A stretch of DNA of 64,000 nt from Phytopseudomonas seleniipraecipitans (GTDB taxonomy: Bacteria; Pseudomonadota; Gammaproteobacteria; Pseudomonadales; Pseudomonadaceae), in contig NZ_FNBM01000001.1 in assembly GCF_900102335.1 (NCBI RefSeq), positions 124,001-188,000 of the forward strand, in the 5' to 3' direction. Position numbers and translations under genes: made by a program. Shown piece after piece: positions 37,772 through 46,737 of this stretch (position 1 is its first letter; each line of letters starts with the position of its first letter). The notes under the pieces were generated by a model that saw only the letters and a list, made by a program, of their open reading frames with translations, was not told the DNA's origin and did not search any database.

Positions 37772-39190
37772 TCAGACCGGCTCACTCTCGCGCTGGGCCT
37801 TGTCGGCGTACATCTCGGCATCGGCCATGCGCAGCAGCTCGCTGGCGGTTTCACCGTCCTGAGGGGCGATGGCGATGCCGACGCTGATACCGATTTGCAG
37901 GGTGTGCTGGTTGAACGTGATGGGCTCGCTGAGCGCTTCCTCGATACGCTGGCCGAAACGAATCGCCGCGGCGCGATCGAGGCCGGGTAGCAGGACGGCA
38001 AACTCGTCACCGCCAAGCCGCGCCGGCATGTCGATCCGCCGGAGCAGGCTGCGCAAACGATTGGCGCTGATCTTGAGCACTTCATCGCCAGCGGCATGGC
38101 CGTAGCGGTCGTTGATCAGCTTGAATTGGTCGAGGTCGATCATCATCAGTGCGAACGGCGTGCTGCGTCCTTTGTCGCTCAGGGCATTGGCGACGCTGCG
38201 GTCGAAGAGACGGCGATTGGGCAACTCGGTCAGCGAATCCAGATGAGCCAGGGCGTTGAGCGGGCGCAGCAGATGGCGGCTGATCAGCACAATCACCAGC
38301 GCCGAGAGCAGCAGGCTGGCGATTAGCAGGTAAAGCTGCAGGGTTTCGATGCGCTGGTAGGCAGCCACGCTCTGGCCCAGGGATTTGCCCATGATCAACA
38401 GCACCTCGCGGGTGCCTTGGGCATTGACGCGGCTGAGCGATACCGAACGCATCTGATAGTCACCGCGCTCGTCCTGTAGCGTCCATGTGGCGCCATCGGT
38501 CAGTGCTGCCGGGTTGCCGAGCAGCCGGTCGAAGGTGCTGCTCAGGGTGTTGCCATGCAACTGCCAGGCGCCATTTTCACCGCGCGAAAGCAGCACGAAT
38601 TCGGTGTCGGTAACCCGCTTCAGCTCTTCGGCCAATGCATCGTCAATGGCGAAGCCCAGAGTCAGTTCGGCCTGGGGAGTCGGCATGTTCACCACGCTGT
38701 GGACCAACTGATAGAGCATGCCGCTCTGGGTGCGCAGCATGGCGATGGGCATCTGGCCGTCGACGCTGCCGGACAGCGCTGCGGCTTTGAGCAGCGGGGC
38801 TATGTCCGCCTGCTGCAACTCGCGGGGCACGCTGGCGATCAATTGGCGATCGAGGGTGTTGAGCACGGCGATGTCGGCCTGCAGGCGGCTGCCGTGGTTC
38901 TGCAGCATCGACTCGATGGTCGCCCGTTCTCCAATGGCGATGGCTTCCTTGAGGCCATAATCTGCGGCCAGTACGGCAGCGCCCTGGGTGAGCTGGCGCT
39001 GGCGCAGTTCGAGCAGTTGGTCGACCACTTGGGCGGTGGTCTCCAACTGGGTGCTGACGGTGTCTTCGACGATACGGCGGTTGCTTTGCACACTCACCAG
39101 ATAAATCACCACCTGAACTGTCAATAGCGCAGCGAGCAGGGCCAGAATGATGCGCCGCTCCTGGTTTTTGATGTGCCGGCTGATTCTCAT
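37772..39190 (-). CDS. Membrane diguanylate cyclase (periplasmic sensor + GGDEF)
   Basis: This enzyme should make cyclic di-GMP from two GTP. The 472 residues comprise a membrane helix (~14-35), a periplasmic dCACHE-like sensory region (~36-285), a second helix (~288-310) and a GGDEF domain (~320-465). The active-site loop LGGDEFAVLLP is intact, and RRID five residues before GGDEF is a complete inhibitory RxxD I-site. No EAL domain is present. The periplasmic ligand is unknown. The ATG at 39190 has only a weak ribosome site. Confidence 0.92.
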   Translation of the reverse strand: MRISRHIKNQERRIILALLAALLTVQVVIYLVSVQSNRRIVEDTVSTQLETTAQVVDQLLELRQRQLTQGAAVLAADYGLKEAIAIGERATIESMLQNHGSRLQADIAVLNTLDRQLIASVPRELQQADIAPLLKAAALSGSVDGQMPIAMLRTQSGMLYQLVHSVVNMPTPQAELTLGFAIDDALAEELKRVTDTEFVLLSRGENGAWQLHGNTLSSTFDRLLGNPAALTDGATWTLQDERGDYQMRSVSLSRVNAQGTREVLLIMGKSLGQSVAAYQRIETLQLYLLIASLLLSALVIVLISRHLLRPLNALAHLDSLTELPNRRLFDRSVANALSDKGRSTPFALMMIDLDQFKLINDRYGHAAGDEVLKISANRLRSLLRRIDMPARLGGDEFAVLLPGLDRAAAIRFGQRIEEALSEPITFNQHTLQIGISVGIAIAPQDGETASELLRMADAEMYADKAQRESEPV

Positions 39191-39255
39191 CTACTACCCG
39201 ATCAGGTTTATTAATGTCGAGTGTAGAACAGCGTTTTCCCCGCAAGTGCCGCAGG

Positions 39256-39642
39256 CTATGGCATTCGCTTGAATATTCGCTCCGAAAACAGCAGCTGCGC
39301 GAGCAGCGGATAGCTCAGGTAATGCAGTGCGAAGATCACCACGCCCATCGGGCTGGGCTCGTTCTGCAGGGTCATCATGGCCAGCAGGCCGGCGTACAGG
39401 ATGGCCAGCATGCCGCCGTATAGCCATACCAGCCGACGGCGTTCACCGCGCGTCGGCGGGCGGCGCTGTTGCCAGGCGAACAGCAATGCCATCAGCGCGG
39501 CGACGCTGGCGGCGATCACCAGCGTTGCCAGCACCCCGCCGAGCTTGACGAAACTGCGCAGCAGCAGGTTGATCAAGATGGCTGCCACGACCCCGACGAC
39601 AGCGTAGCGGGTCATGGCGACGGGTACGGGAGATGCAGGCAT
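39256..39642 (-). CDS. Four-helix membrane protein of unknown function
   Basis: The 128-residue product has four hydrophobic helices (~12-28, 36-56, 72-90 and 98-115) with a basic loop RRPPTRGERRR after the second. I suspect it belongs to the small ABZJ_00895-type family but cannot confirm this. Starts at 39642 or nine codons later (39615) are possible. Confidence 0.65.
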   Translation of the reverse strand: MPASPVPVAMTRYAVVGVVAAILINLLLRSFVKLGGVLATLVIAASVAALMALLFAWQQRRPPTRGERRRLVWLYGGMLAILYAGLLAMMTLQNEPSPMGVVIFALHYLSYPLLAQLLFSERIFKRMP

Positions 39643-39695
39643 GGCGGTGCTCGGTCAAGAGGTTGATAGCTGAGTCTCGCCGCTGATGCTGGCTT

Positions 39696-40526
39696 CTACA
39701 AGTTCCGATCAAGGCCAAAGCGACGGCTCAGCACACGGTCCAGCAGTGCGCCAGGCAGAAGCGCAGCGAGCAGCGGCAGGGCACGGCTGCCATTGCCGAT
39801 GCGCAGCACCCGCGGGTGCTTGCCGCTGCTGACCGCAGCGAACACATTGCGCGCGACGTGGCTGGCCGGTGTCGGGTTGTCCTGAGACGCGGTGGCACGC
39901 GCGCGGATACCGTCGCGCATCGGCCACCAGGGCGAATGCTCGCTGATCAATTGTTCGGCCTGGTGGCTGGCATGGCGGCCGAAACTCGACTCGATGGCGC
40001 CGGGCTGCACCTCCAGCACGCCGATACCGAAGGGCGCGAGTTCCAGACGCAAGGCATCACTGAGCGCATGCACGGCGGCCTTCGAGGCGCAGTAGGCGCC
40101 GGCGAAGGGGGTGACCAGCAGCGCCGAGACGCTCCCGATGTTCACCACCTGCCCCTTGTTCTGCCGCAGCAGTGGGAACAGCGCGCGCGTTACGCTGACA
40201 AGCGAAAACACATTGGTTTCGAACTGTTGGCGCATCGCTATGGCGCCGCCATCTAGCAGCGGGCCCATGGCACCATAGCCCGCATTGTTGATCAGTATGT
40301 CCAGGCCACCGATGTCGTCCTTGAGTCGTGCGGCCAGCCGCTCGACTGCTGCGTCGTCGTTCACGTCGAGCAGCACGGCGTTGAACCCAGCTGCGCTCAG
40401 GCGTGCCACGTCTTCCTCGTTACGGGCACTGGCCCAGACCTGATAGCCCTGTTGCGCAAAGGTATCAGCCAGCGCCCGACCGATACCACTGGAGCAGCCG
40501 GTGATCAGAACCGAGGGAGAACTCAT
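39696..40526 (-). CDS. SDR-family NAD(P)-dependent oxidoreductase
   Basis: The 276-residue classical short-chain dehydrogenase has the cofactor motif ITGCSSGIGRALADTF (~8-23), INNAGYGAM (~82), the catalytic Ser in NIGSVSALL (~133) and the YCASK active-site Tyr-Lys pair (~147-151). The C-terminal part with a hydrophobic tail (ALPLLAALLPGALLDRVLSRRF) suggests a membrane-associated lipophilic substrate. The substrate cannot be read. The GAATCCTTG region upstream gives only a modest GGCGAA ribosome site. Confidence 0.88.
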   Translation of the reverse strand: MSSPSVLITGCSSGIGRALADTFAQQGYQVWASARNEEDVARLSAAGFNAVLLDVNDDAAVERLAARLKDDIGGLDILINNAGYGAMGPLLDGGAIAMRQQFETNVFSLVSVTRALFPLLRQNKGQVVNIGSVSALLVTPFAGAYCASKAAVHALSDALRLELAPFGIGVLEVQPGAIESSFGRHASHQAEQLISEHSPWWPMRDGIRARATASQDNPTPASHVARNVFAAVSSGKHPRVLRIGNGSRALPLLAALLPGALLDRVLSRRFGLDRNL

Positions 40527-40562
40527 GGGCGAATCCTTGTGCTTGTTGTCATCGGATCTGAT

Positions 40563-41027
40563 TTAGCGGCTGAACGTGCCCTGCAGTTTCTCCGCACGGA
40601 ACTCCAGCGTGCTGGCGCGATAACCGCTACGCAGGGTAGGCAGAGGCAGGCACGTTTGCCAGTCGGCGCCTGGCAGCAAATCACCGGGGCCGCTATAGCG
40701 TGGGGTTTCATAGAACCGCTGCGCCAGGTTGACGCTGTCGCCGGGGCGGTAGGCGGCGACCTGCCAACGCAGGTCGACCAGCGCCGAGTCACTGCCGTTG
40801 TGCAACTGCACGCTTAGCGGGCGATCTGCCGGGCAGCTTTCGGGGGCGTGTGACAGGCGTATCTCGAGGTGGGCAAGATGACGATTTTCACGACTTTCCT
40901 GCCACAGCACCCAACTCGCCACCAGACCCAGGCCGACCAGCGCGGCGAGGGAAATGGGCAGGGCCTTGGCGGGGTAGCGAATCAGCAGGATGAACCAGCT
41001 GAGCACCAGAATCGCACCGAAAATCAT
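40563..41027 (-). CDS. Membrane-anchored hypothetical protein
   Basis: The 154-residue product has two N-terminal membrane helices (~2-18 and 22-42), then a soluble domain with LEIRLSHAPESCPADRPLSVQLHNGSDSALVDLRWQV and YRASTLEFRAEKLQG. This looks like an Ig-like beta-sandwich on the periplasmic side. I do not recognise a named function. AAGGAATTGAG before the ATG at 41027 decides the start. Confidence 0.72.
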   Translation of the reverse strand: MIFGAILVLSWFILLIRYPAKALPISLAALVGLGLVASWVLWQESRENRHLAHLEIRLSHAPESCPADRPLSVQLHNGSDSALVDLRWQVAAYRPGDSVNLAQRFYETPRYSGPGDLLPGADWQTCLPLPTLRSGYRASTLEFRAEKLQGTFSR

Positions 41028-41122
41028 CTCAATTCCTTGGGCAACAGAATGTCCGGTAATCCTACACAAGCCAGGTTGTGTGGGCACGCATGCAGGGATT
41101 GGCGGATGTTTCCGGCTATCGG

Positions 41123-41902
41123 TCAGTCTGGCGCGTGGTCGCGCAAAAACACCAGCTTGTCGACGCTGGAATCCTTGGCCGAGAAGCGATAGCCCTGGTC
41201 GTCGAACGCCTTGAGGTCCTGTGGGTTTTTCACGCGTTCCTTAATCACATGGCGGGCCATCATACCGCGGGCCTTTTTGGCGTAGAAGCTGATGATCTTG
41301 TATTGGCCGTTTTTCAGGTCCCTGAATTCGGTATCGATGACGCGCGCCTTGAGCACCTTGCGTTTCACCGCCCCGAAGTACTCGTTGGAGGCCAGATTGA
41401 GCAGCACATCGTCGCCCTGAGCCTGCAGCGCCTCGTTCAGCCATTCGCTGATGTGCTCGCCCCAGAATGCATAAAGATCCTTGCCGCGCGCGTTGGCCAG
41501 CTTGGTGCCCATTTCCAGGCGGTAGGGCATCATCAGGTCCAGTGGACGCAACAGGCCGTAGAGGCCCGAGAGCATGCGCAGGTGCTGCTGGGCAAAGTCG
41601 AAGTCCGCTTCCTTGAAGCTCTCTGCGTCCAGGCCGGTGTACACGTCGCCCTTGAAGGCCAACAGCGCCTGTTTGGCGTTGTGCAGATCGAAGGCCGGCG
41701 TCCAGCTGCCGAAACGCGCGGCATTGAGGCCGGCGAGTTTGTCCGACAAGTGCATCAGTTCGGCGATCTGCGCGGGAGAAAAGTCGCGCAGTTGGGCAAT
41801 CAGCTGCTGGGAGTGGTCGAGGAATTCGGGTTGGGTGAAGCGTGACGTCACCGGCGCGGTGTCGTAGTCGAGGGTCTTGGCGGGTGAAATCACCATCAGC
41901 AT
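41123..41902 (-). CDS. yaaA: Peroxide stress protein YaaA
   Basis: YaaA limits hydrogen peroxide damage by lowering free intracellular iron and can bind DNA. The 259-residue length and the conserved opening [15 protein letters not shown], followed by [23 protein letters not shown] (~120-142) and [12 protein letters not shown] (~219), are those of the DUF328 family. GAAGGAGACGACTC precedes the ATG. Confidence 0.95.
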   Translation of the reverse strand: MLMVISPAKTLDYDTAPVTSRFTQPEFLDHSQQLIAQLRDFSPAQIAELMHLSDKLAGLNAARFGSWTPAFDLHNAKQALLAFKGDVYTGLDAESFKEADFDFAQQHLRMLSGLYGLLRPLDLMMPYRLEMGTKLANARGKDLYAFWGEHISEWLNEALQAQGDDVLLNLASNEYFGAVKRKVLKARVIDTEFRDLKNGQYKIISFYAKKARGMMARHVIKERVKNPQDLKAFDDQGYRFSAKDSSVDKLVFLRDHAPD

Positions 41903-42324
41903 GAGTCGTCTCCTTCAGCGAAGCGCCGATTCTAGCCGATTCGATAACTGGAGCAGTGTCCCGGTTGAGCTGAGAGCGAAGCGCTTCGCCTGGCGGCGCG
42001 ATGCTGCAGAACTTCTGACTGTAGCGGTGGGATGCAGGAGCGCCAAGGGTCATTCGTCTAACCGAAAAATAAACTTCAAAAATCTGAAAAGATCATTTTC
42101 CTGTCATATCTTTTGGAGTATCAACACGGTGTGGTTTGCCGCGAATCGATCAGTTTGATCGTCGCCGCAGGCCTCGTCTGAATGACCGCCGAACCCTGCA
42201 GACAGGTGGCGGCCCTTGGCCCTCATCGGTGTGCACCTCTCCGCTCAGGCGGGGAGTCGGTGGCCCTGTGTGGCGGAGCGCCGTCCTGGCATTCCGTCGC
42301 TGGATCCGACCTGAGGTGACGAGT
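41903..42324. other. Intergenic region between yaaA and phoH-like genes
   Basis: About 420 bases without a supported gene separate divergent genes. An AT-rich stretch (42058-42124) contrasts with the GC-rich flanks and probably contains the rightward promoter. The part from 42130 to 42320 stays open in the PhoH frame but lacks a ribosome site and family similarity, so I read it as leader. Confidence 0.5.
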
Positions 42325-43716
42325 ATGGATGACCACGGACGCATCAAGCCCACCGCCCCAACCTTGTATGCCCTCGACACCAATGTCCTGATTCACGACC
42401 CCAACGCGTTACTCAACTTCCAGGAGCACCACGTCGCCATTCCGATGACGGTGCTGGAGGAGCTCGACAAGCTGAAAACCGGCAAGCAGGGCGTTGCCGC
42501 CGAATGCCGTCAGGCGATCCGCCTGATCGACAAGATCCTCGACGGTGCCAGCCCTGAGGAAGTCGAGCACGGCGTGCCGATTCAGCGTGGCAAGGGCGAT
42601 CCCAGCGGTTTTCTGTCGATTCTCATGAGCAAGAGCGCGGCGCCGGTTACCTGGCTGCCGGAAGACCTCAATGACAACAAGATCATCAACCAGCTGGTCG
42701 AGCTGAAATCACGCCGGCCGGGCATGTCCGTGGTGCTGGTGACCAAGGACATCAACATGCGCCTGAAGGCGCGCGGCTGCGGGCTGGATTCGGAGGATTA
42801 CCATACCGATCAACTGGTCGACGATATCTCGCTGCTCTCCAAGGGCTACCACAACGTCGAGGGTGCTTTCTGGGATCGCGTCGCCAAGGTCGATACCCGC
42901 CAGGGGCACGGCCGCACCTGGCACCGCGTGCAATTGAGCGAGGAGCTGCCAGGGGTCAACGTCAATGAGTTCATCATCGACGAGCAGGGCTTCGTCGGCT
43001 GGGTCAAGGAGGCCGAAGGCGGCGAGCTGCTGATTCTCGATCTGCACCAGGAGCCGCTGTTGCACCAGGAAGCCTGGGGCCTCAAGCCGCGCGATATCTA
43101 CCAGGCGCTGGCGCTCTACGCGCTGCTCGACCCGGATATCCACCTGGTCAACCTGACCGGCGCTGCCGGTTCTGGCAAGACCATTCTGGCTCTGGCGGCG
43201 GCCATCGAGCAGACCATGGTCAACAAGCGCTATCGGCGCATCATTGCCACCCGCTCGGTGCAAGGGCTGGATCAGGAGATTGGCTTCCTGCCGGGTACCG
43301 AAGCCGAGAAGATGGAGCCCTGGCTGGGCGCCATCACCGACAACCTCGAAGCCCTGCACATGGACGACGAGAACACCCACGGCAGTGTCGATTACATCCT
43401 GCAGAAGGTGCCGTTGCAGTTCAAATCGCTGAACTACATTCGCGGGCGCAGCTTTCAGCAAAGCCTGATCCTTATCGACGAGTGCCAGAACCTCACCCCG
43501 CACCAGATGAAAACCATCATCACCCGCGCGGGTAGCGGCTCCAAAGTCATTTGTCTGGGCAACCTGGCGCAGATCGACACGCCCTATCTGTCCGCGCCCA
43601 GCTCCGGCCTGACTTACCTCACCGAGCGTTTCAAGGGGTTCGAGCACGGCGTGCACATCACCCTGCAGGGCGTCCCGCGTTCGATCCTCGCCGAGTACGC
43701 AGAAAGCCACATGTAA
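42325..43716 (+). CDS. PIN-PhoH family protein (PhoH2-type ATPase/ribonuclease)
   Basis: The 463-residue protein fuses an N-terminal PIN nuclease domain (~12-140, opening LYALDTNVLIHDP with acidic metal-binding residues) to a PhoH ATPase domain (~250-460). The P-loop TGAAGSGKTILALAA is near residue 278 and the Walker B LILIDECQNL near 381. PIN-PhoH proteins are reported as RNA helicase/RNases, sometimes linked to toxin-antitoxin genes; no antitoxin gene is seen here. GAGGTGACGAGT precedes the ATG at 42325, which I prefer to an earlier in-frame start. Confidence 0.93.
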   Translation: MDDHGRIKPTAPTLYALDTNVLIHDPNALLNFQEHHVAIPMTVLEELDKLKTGKQGVAAECRQAIRLIDKILDGASPEEVEHGVPIQRGKGDPSGFLSILMSKSAAPVTWLPEDLNDNKIINQLVELKSRRPGMSVVLVTKDINMRLKARGCGLDSEDYHTDQLVDDISLLSKGYHNVEGAFWDRVAKVDTRQGHGRTWHRVQLSEELPGVNVNEFIIDEQGFVGWVKEAEGGELLILDLHQEPLLHQEAWGLKPRDIYQALALYALLDPDIHLVNLTGAAGSGKTILALAAAIEQTMVNKRYRRIIATRSVQGLDQEIGFLPGTEAEKMEPWLGAITDNLEALHMDDENTHGSVDYILQKVPLQFKSLNYIRGRSFQQSLILIDECQNLTPHQMKTIITRAGSGSKVICLGNLAQIDTPYLSAPSSGLTYLTERFKGFEHGVHITLQGVPRSILAEYAESHM

Positions 43717-43771
43717 CCCCTATGTCCGGAGCCGCTGAGCGGTTCCGGGTGTTTCTCTCCGCGCTCGCGGT

Positions 43772-43799
43772 TTGCACGGGCGGGCGCGGGGCCTACAAT
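43772..43799 (+). promoter_or_regulatory. Sigma-70 promoter of moaCDE
   Basis: TTGCAC (43772-43777) and TACAAT (43794-43799) are separated by 16 bp, 29 bp upstream of the moaC start. There is no room for a molybdenum cofactor riboswitch. Confidence 0.75.
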
Positions 43800-43827
43800 C
43801 GCCAGGTTTTCTACTTGGAGATTGCCC

Positions 43828-44307
43828 GTGCTGACCCATCTCGATTCCCAGGGACGCGCCAATATGGTCGACGTCAGCGACAAGGCGCTGACCGTGCGCG
43901 AAGCCGTGGCCGAGGCCCGTGTGCGCATGCGCACCGAGACCCTGCAGATGATCGTCGACGGCGAGCATCCCAAAGGCGATGTGTTCGCCGTGGCGCGTAT
44001 CGCCGGCATTCAAGCGGCGAAGAAAACCTCGGACCTGATCCCGCTGTGCCATCCGCTGATGCTGACCAGCGTCAAGGTCGAGCTGCAAGCCGACGGTGAC
44101 GACGCCGTGCTAATTCGTGCGCGCTGCAAGCTCACCGGCCAGACTGGCGTGGAAATGGAAGCGCTGACCGCTGCCAGCGTCGCCGCGCTGACCCTCTATG
44201 ACATGTGCAAGGCGGTTGATCGCGGCATGGTCATCGAGCAGGTGCGCCTGCTGGAAAAAGTTGGCGGCAAGAGCGGCCATTTTCTGGCTGAAGAGGGCGA
44301 GCGATGA
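43828..44307 (+). CDS. moaC: Cyclic pyranopterin monophosphate synthase
   Basis: MoaC converts the MoaA product 3',8-cyclo-GTP to cyclic pyranopterin monophosphate in molybdenum cofactor synthesis. The 159-residue length, [18 protein letters not shown] opening, and [19 protein letters not shown] and [25 protein letters not shown] segments are diagnostic. The GTG at 43828 is chosen because GGAG lies seven bases before it; a TTG two codons earlier is less well placed. moaD overlaps its end by 4 bases. Confidence 0.96.
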   Translation: MLTHLDSQGRANMVDVSDKALTVREAVAEARVRMRTETLQMIVDGEHPKGDVFAVARIAGIQAAKKTSDLIPLCHPLMLTSVKVELQADGDDAVLIRARCKLTGQTGVEMEALTAASVAALTLYDMCKAVDRGMVIEQVRLLEKVGGKSGHFLAEEGER

Positions 44308-44546
44308 TCCGCGTGCAGTACTTTGCCCGCTATCGAGAAGCTCTTGGACTGGACGCCGAAGAGCTGCAGCTGGGCTTTGCGACCCTTGATGAACTGCGTC
44401 AGCACCTGCTGGCGCGTGGCGGCGCGTGGGAGGTGCTCACCGAGCGTGGTTTGATGTGCGCGCGCAATGAAGAGCTCTGCGCGCTCAGCGAGCCACTGGT
44501 CGACGGTGATGCAGTGGCGTTCTTCCCGACCGTCACCGGAGGCTGA
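44304..44546 (+). CDS. moaD: Molybdopterin synthase sulfur carrier subunit
   Basis: MoaD is the ubiquitin-like sulfur carrier of molybdopterin synthase. The 80-residue product ends in the required Gly-Gly (FFPTVTGG), the site of thiocarboxylation. ATGA overlap with moaC indicates coupled translation, and moaE follows after one base. Confidence 0.97.
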   Translation: MIRVQYFARYREALGLDAEELQLGFATLDELRQHLLARGGAWEVLTERGLMCARNEELCALSEPLVDGDAVAFFPTVTGG

Positions 44547-44547
44547 G

Positions 44548-45006
44548 ATGGGCATTCGCGTGCAACAGGCGGTGTTCGATCCGGGGCTGGAAACCAATGC
44601 CGTGCATGCGGCCAATACCGGAGTGGGCGCGGTGGCCTGTTTCGTCGGCTATGTGCGTGATTTCAACGATGGCCAAGACGTGTCCGGCATGTTTCTCGAA
44701 CATTTTCCCGGTATGACGGAAAAGGCGCTCGCCGGCATCGAGGTTCAGGCACGAGAACGCTGGCCGCTGCTCGGCGTCGAGGTGATTCACCGTGTCGGCC
44801 GGCTGGAACCGGGCGAGCCGATCGTCTTCGTCGGTGTGGCCAGTGCCCACCGGCAAGCAGCCTTCCAGGCATGCGAATTCATCATGGACTACCTGAAAAC
44901 CCGCGCGCCGTTCTGGAAGAAGGAAGACACCGCCGACGGCCCCCGCTGGATCGAGGGGCGCGACAGCGATCAGGCTGCCCTGCAGCGCTGGCAGGCCGGC
45001 AGCTAG
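44548..45006 (+). CDS. moaE: Molybdopterin synthase catalytic subunit
   Basis: MoaE transfers sulfur from MoaD to precursor Z to form molybdopterin. The 152-residue length and segments GVGAVACFVGYVRDFN, VIHRVGRLEPGEPIVFVGVASAHRQAAFQACEFIMDYLKTRAPFWKKE are typical, including the catalytic Lys residues. GGAGGCTGAG overlaps the moaD end as its ribosome site. The operon appears to stop here. Confidence 0.97.
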   Translation: MGIRVQQAVFDPGLETNAVHAANTGVGAVACFVGYVRDFNDGQDVSGMFLEHFPGMTEKALAGIEVQARERWPLLGVEVIHRVGRLEPGEPIVFVGVASAHRQAAFQACEFIMDYLKTRAPFWKKEDTADGPRWIEGRDSDQAALQRWQAGS

Positions 45007-45009
45007 GGC

Positions 45010-45174
45010 TTAGCCAAACTCGATAAATACCTTGAAGAACAGCGGCGCGAACATCGACAGCGCGCCGAGGCCGGTCAGCCAGATGCCCCACTCCTGTTCA
45101 CGGTTATTGAAGCCGATGCCCAGCAGCAAAAAACCGCTGATCAACAGCACGATCATGATGTGGAACGCGTCCAT
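45010..45174 (-). CDS. Small two-helix membrane protein
   Basis: The 54-residue product consists of two hydrophobic helices (~3-23 and 33-50) joined by NNREQEWGIW. An excellent ribosome site (AAAGGAGGGGTCGCC) before the ATG at 45174 supports translation. No function is recognised. It converges with moaE, only 3 bp apart. Confidence 0.75.
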   Translation of the reverse strand: MDAFHIMIVLLISGFLLLGIGFNNREQEWGIWLTGLGALSMFAPLFFKVFIEFG

Positions 45175-45455
45175 GGCGACCCCTCCTTTGCAAATGTGCC
45201 AGGAGCTGCGCCGCTGCATCTGCGGATGATGCCGCGACGACATCTACCTTGAGCGTAGTCGAGGCCTCGCCACGGCGCCCTGATCCACGGCAATTCGCAG
45301 CATCAATAATGGGCGCTCGGAGCTGTCGTCGTCGGCGCCCTGGAGTACCGCGCGCCGATGAGTGTGATGGCTGGCGCGCCGATTTAAGTCGCGGTCGGCG
45401 CCCGCGGTGATTAAAATCCCCGCCTGAATTCTTCCTGCTACCCAAGGATCCTGTT

Positions 45456-46637
45456 ATGCCCCGTATCGGAACCCCCCTGTCGCCCAGCGCGACCCGCGTG
45501 TTGCTGTGTGGCTCGGGCGAGCTCGGCAAGGAAGTGGTGATCGAGCTGCAGCGCCTCGGCGTCGAAGTCATCGCTGTCGACCGTTACGCCAACGCGCCGG
45601 CCATGCAGGTGGCCCATCGCAGCCACGTGATCAGCATGCTCGATGGCGCAGCGCTGCGTGCCGTGATCGAGCTGGAGAAGCCGCACTACATCGTGCCGGA
45701 GATCGAAGCGATTGCCACCGCGACTCTGGTCGAGCTGGAGAACGAAGGCTACGCCGTGATCCCCAGCGCTCGCGCCGCTCAGCTGACCATGAACCGTGAG
45801 GGCATCCGTCGCCTGGCGGCCGAAGAGCTAGGTGTGCCGACTTCGCCGTATCAGTTCGCTGACTCCTTCGAAGAGTTTCAGACCGCCGTCAGCGCCATCG
45901 GCTTCCCCTGTGTGGTCAAGCCGATCATGAGCTCGTCGGGCAAGGGGCAGTCGGTGCTCAAGGGCGCCGATGACGTGCAGAAGGCCTGGGATTACGCCCA
46001 GGCTGGCGGTCGCGCCGGCAAAGGTCGGGTGATCGTCGAAGGCTTCATCGACTTTGATTACGAAATCACCCTGCTGACCGTGCGCCACGTCGGCGGCACC
46101 ACCTTCTGTGCGCCGGTTGGTCACCGTCAGGAGAAGGGTGATTACCAGGAATCCTGGCAGCCCCAGGCAATGAGCCCGGCGGCACATGCAGAGGCCGAGC
46201 GTATTGCCCTGGCGGTTACTGGTTCGCTGGGCGGGCGTGGCTTGTTCGGCGTCGAACTGTTCGTCAAGGGCGATCAGGTGTGGTTCTGCGAAATTTCGCC
46301 GCGTCCTCATGACACCGGCCTGGTGACGCTGATTTCTCAGGATCTGTCCGAGTTCGCCCTGCATGCGCGGGCCATTCTCGGTCTGCCGATCCCGGCGATC
46401 CGTCAGTTCGGCCCGTCGGCTTCCGCAGTGATTCTGGTGGAAGGTGAATCGCAGCAGGTCAGCTTCGGCAACCTGGGCGCGGCACTCACCGAGCCGGATA
46501 CCGCGCTGCGTCTGTTCGGTAAGCCGGAAGTCAGTGGTCAACGCCGCATGGGCGTGGCGCTGGCACGCGACGAGTCGCTGGATGCTGCGCGGGCCAAAGC
46601 GCTGCGTTCGGCGCAAGCGGTCAAGGTCGAGTTGTAA
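45456..46637 (+). CDS. purT: Formate-dependent phosphoribosylglycinamide formyltransferase
   Basis: PurT makes formyl-GAR from GAR, formate and ATP in purine synthesis, an alternative to folate-dependent PurN. The 393-residue ATP-grasp protein shows the N-terminal motif [44 protein letters not shown] and the grasp loop [16 protein letters not shown] near 154. The C-terminus has [34 protein letters not shown] precedes the ATG. Confidence 0.97.
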   Translation: MPRIGTPLSPSATRVLLCGSGELGKEVVIELQRLGVEVIAVDRYANAPAMQVAHRSHVISMLDGAALRAVIELEKPHYIVPEIEAIATATLVELENEGYAVIPSARAAQLTMNREGIRRLAAEELGVPTSPYQFADSFEEFQTAVSAIGFPCVVKPIMSSSGKGQSVLKGADDVQKAWDYAQAGGRAGKGRVIVEGFIDFDYEITLLTVRHVGGTTFCAPVGHRQEKGDYQESWQPQAMSPAAHAEAERIALAVTGSLGGRGLFGVELFVKGDQVWFCEISPRPHDTGLVTLISQDLSEFALHARAILGLPIPAIRQFGPSASAVILVEGESQQVSFGNLGAALTEPDTALRLFGKPEVSGQRRMGVALARDESLDAARAKALRSAQAVKVEL

Positions 46638-46643
46638 CTGCTG

Positions 46644-46665
46644 GGCGCGGGCTGCGGCCCGCGCC
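46644..46665. terminator. GC-rich hairpin after purT
   Basis: GGCGCGGGC pairs with GCCCGCGCC around four bases. It follows the purT stop by 6 bp and faces the convergent CorC-like gene. No T run is present, so it may be a rho-independent terminator of reduced efficiency or a 3'-end stabiliser. Confidence 0.5.
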
Positions 46666-46737
46666 TGATGCTCAATGCGCCAGGCGATGCCCGATCTGGG
46701 ATTGCCTGAGCGCTGACAGCAGCTGACTAGCCTTCGC

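Noticed and set aside
42136..42324. N-terminal extension of the PhoH-like protein
   Set aside because: The frame is open upstream, but the sequence is Arg/Pro-rich and atypical, and the ATG at 42325 has a good ribosome site and matches the family N-terminus.
43717..43827. Molybdenum cofactor riboswitch before moaC
   Set aside because: The predicted transcription start leaves only about 22 nt of leader.
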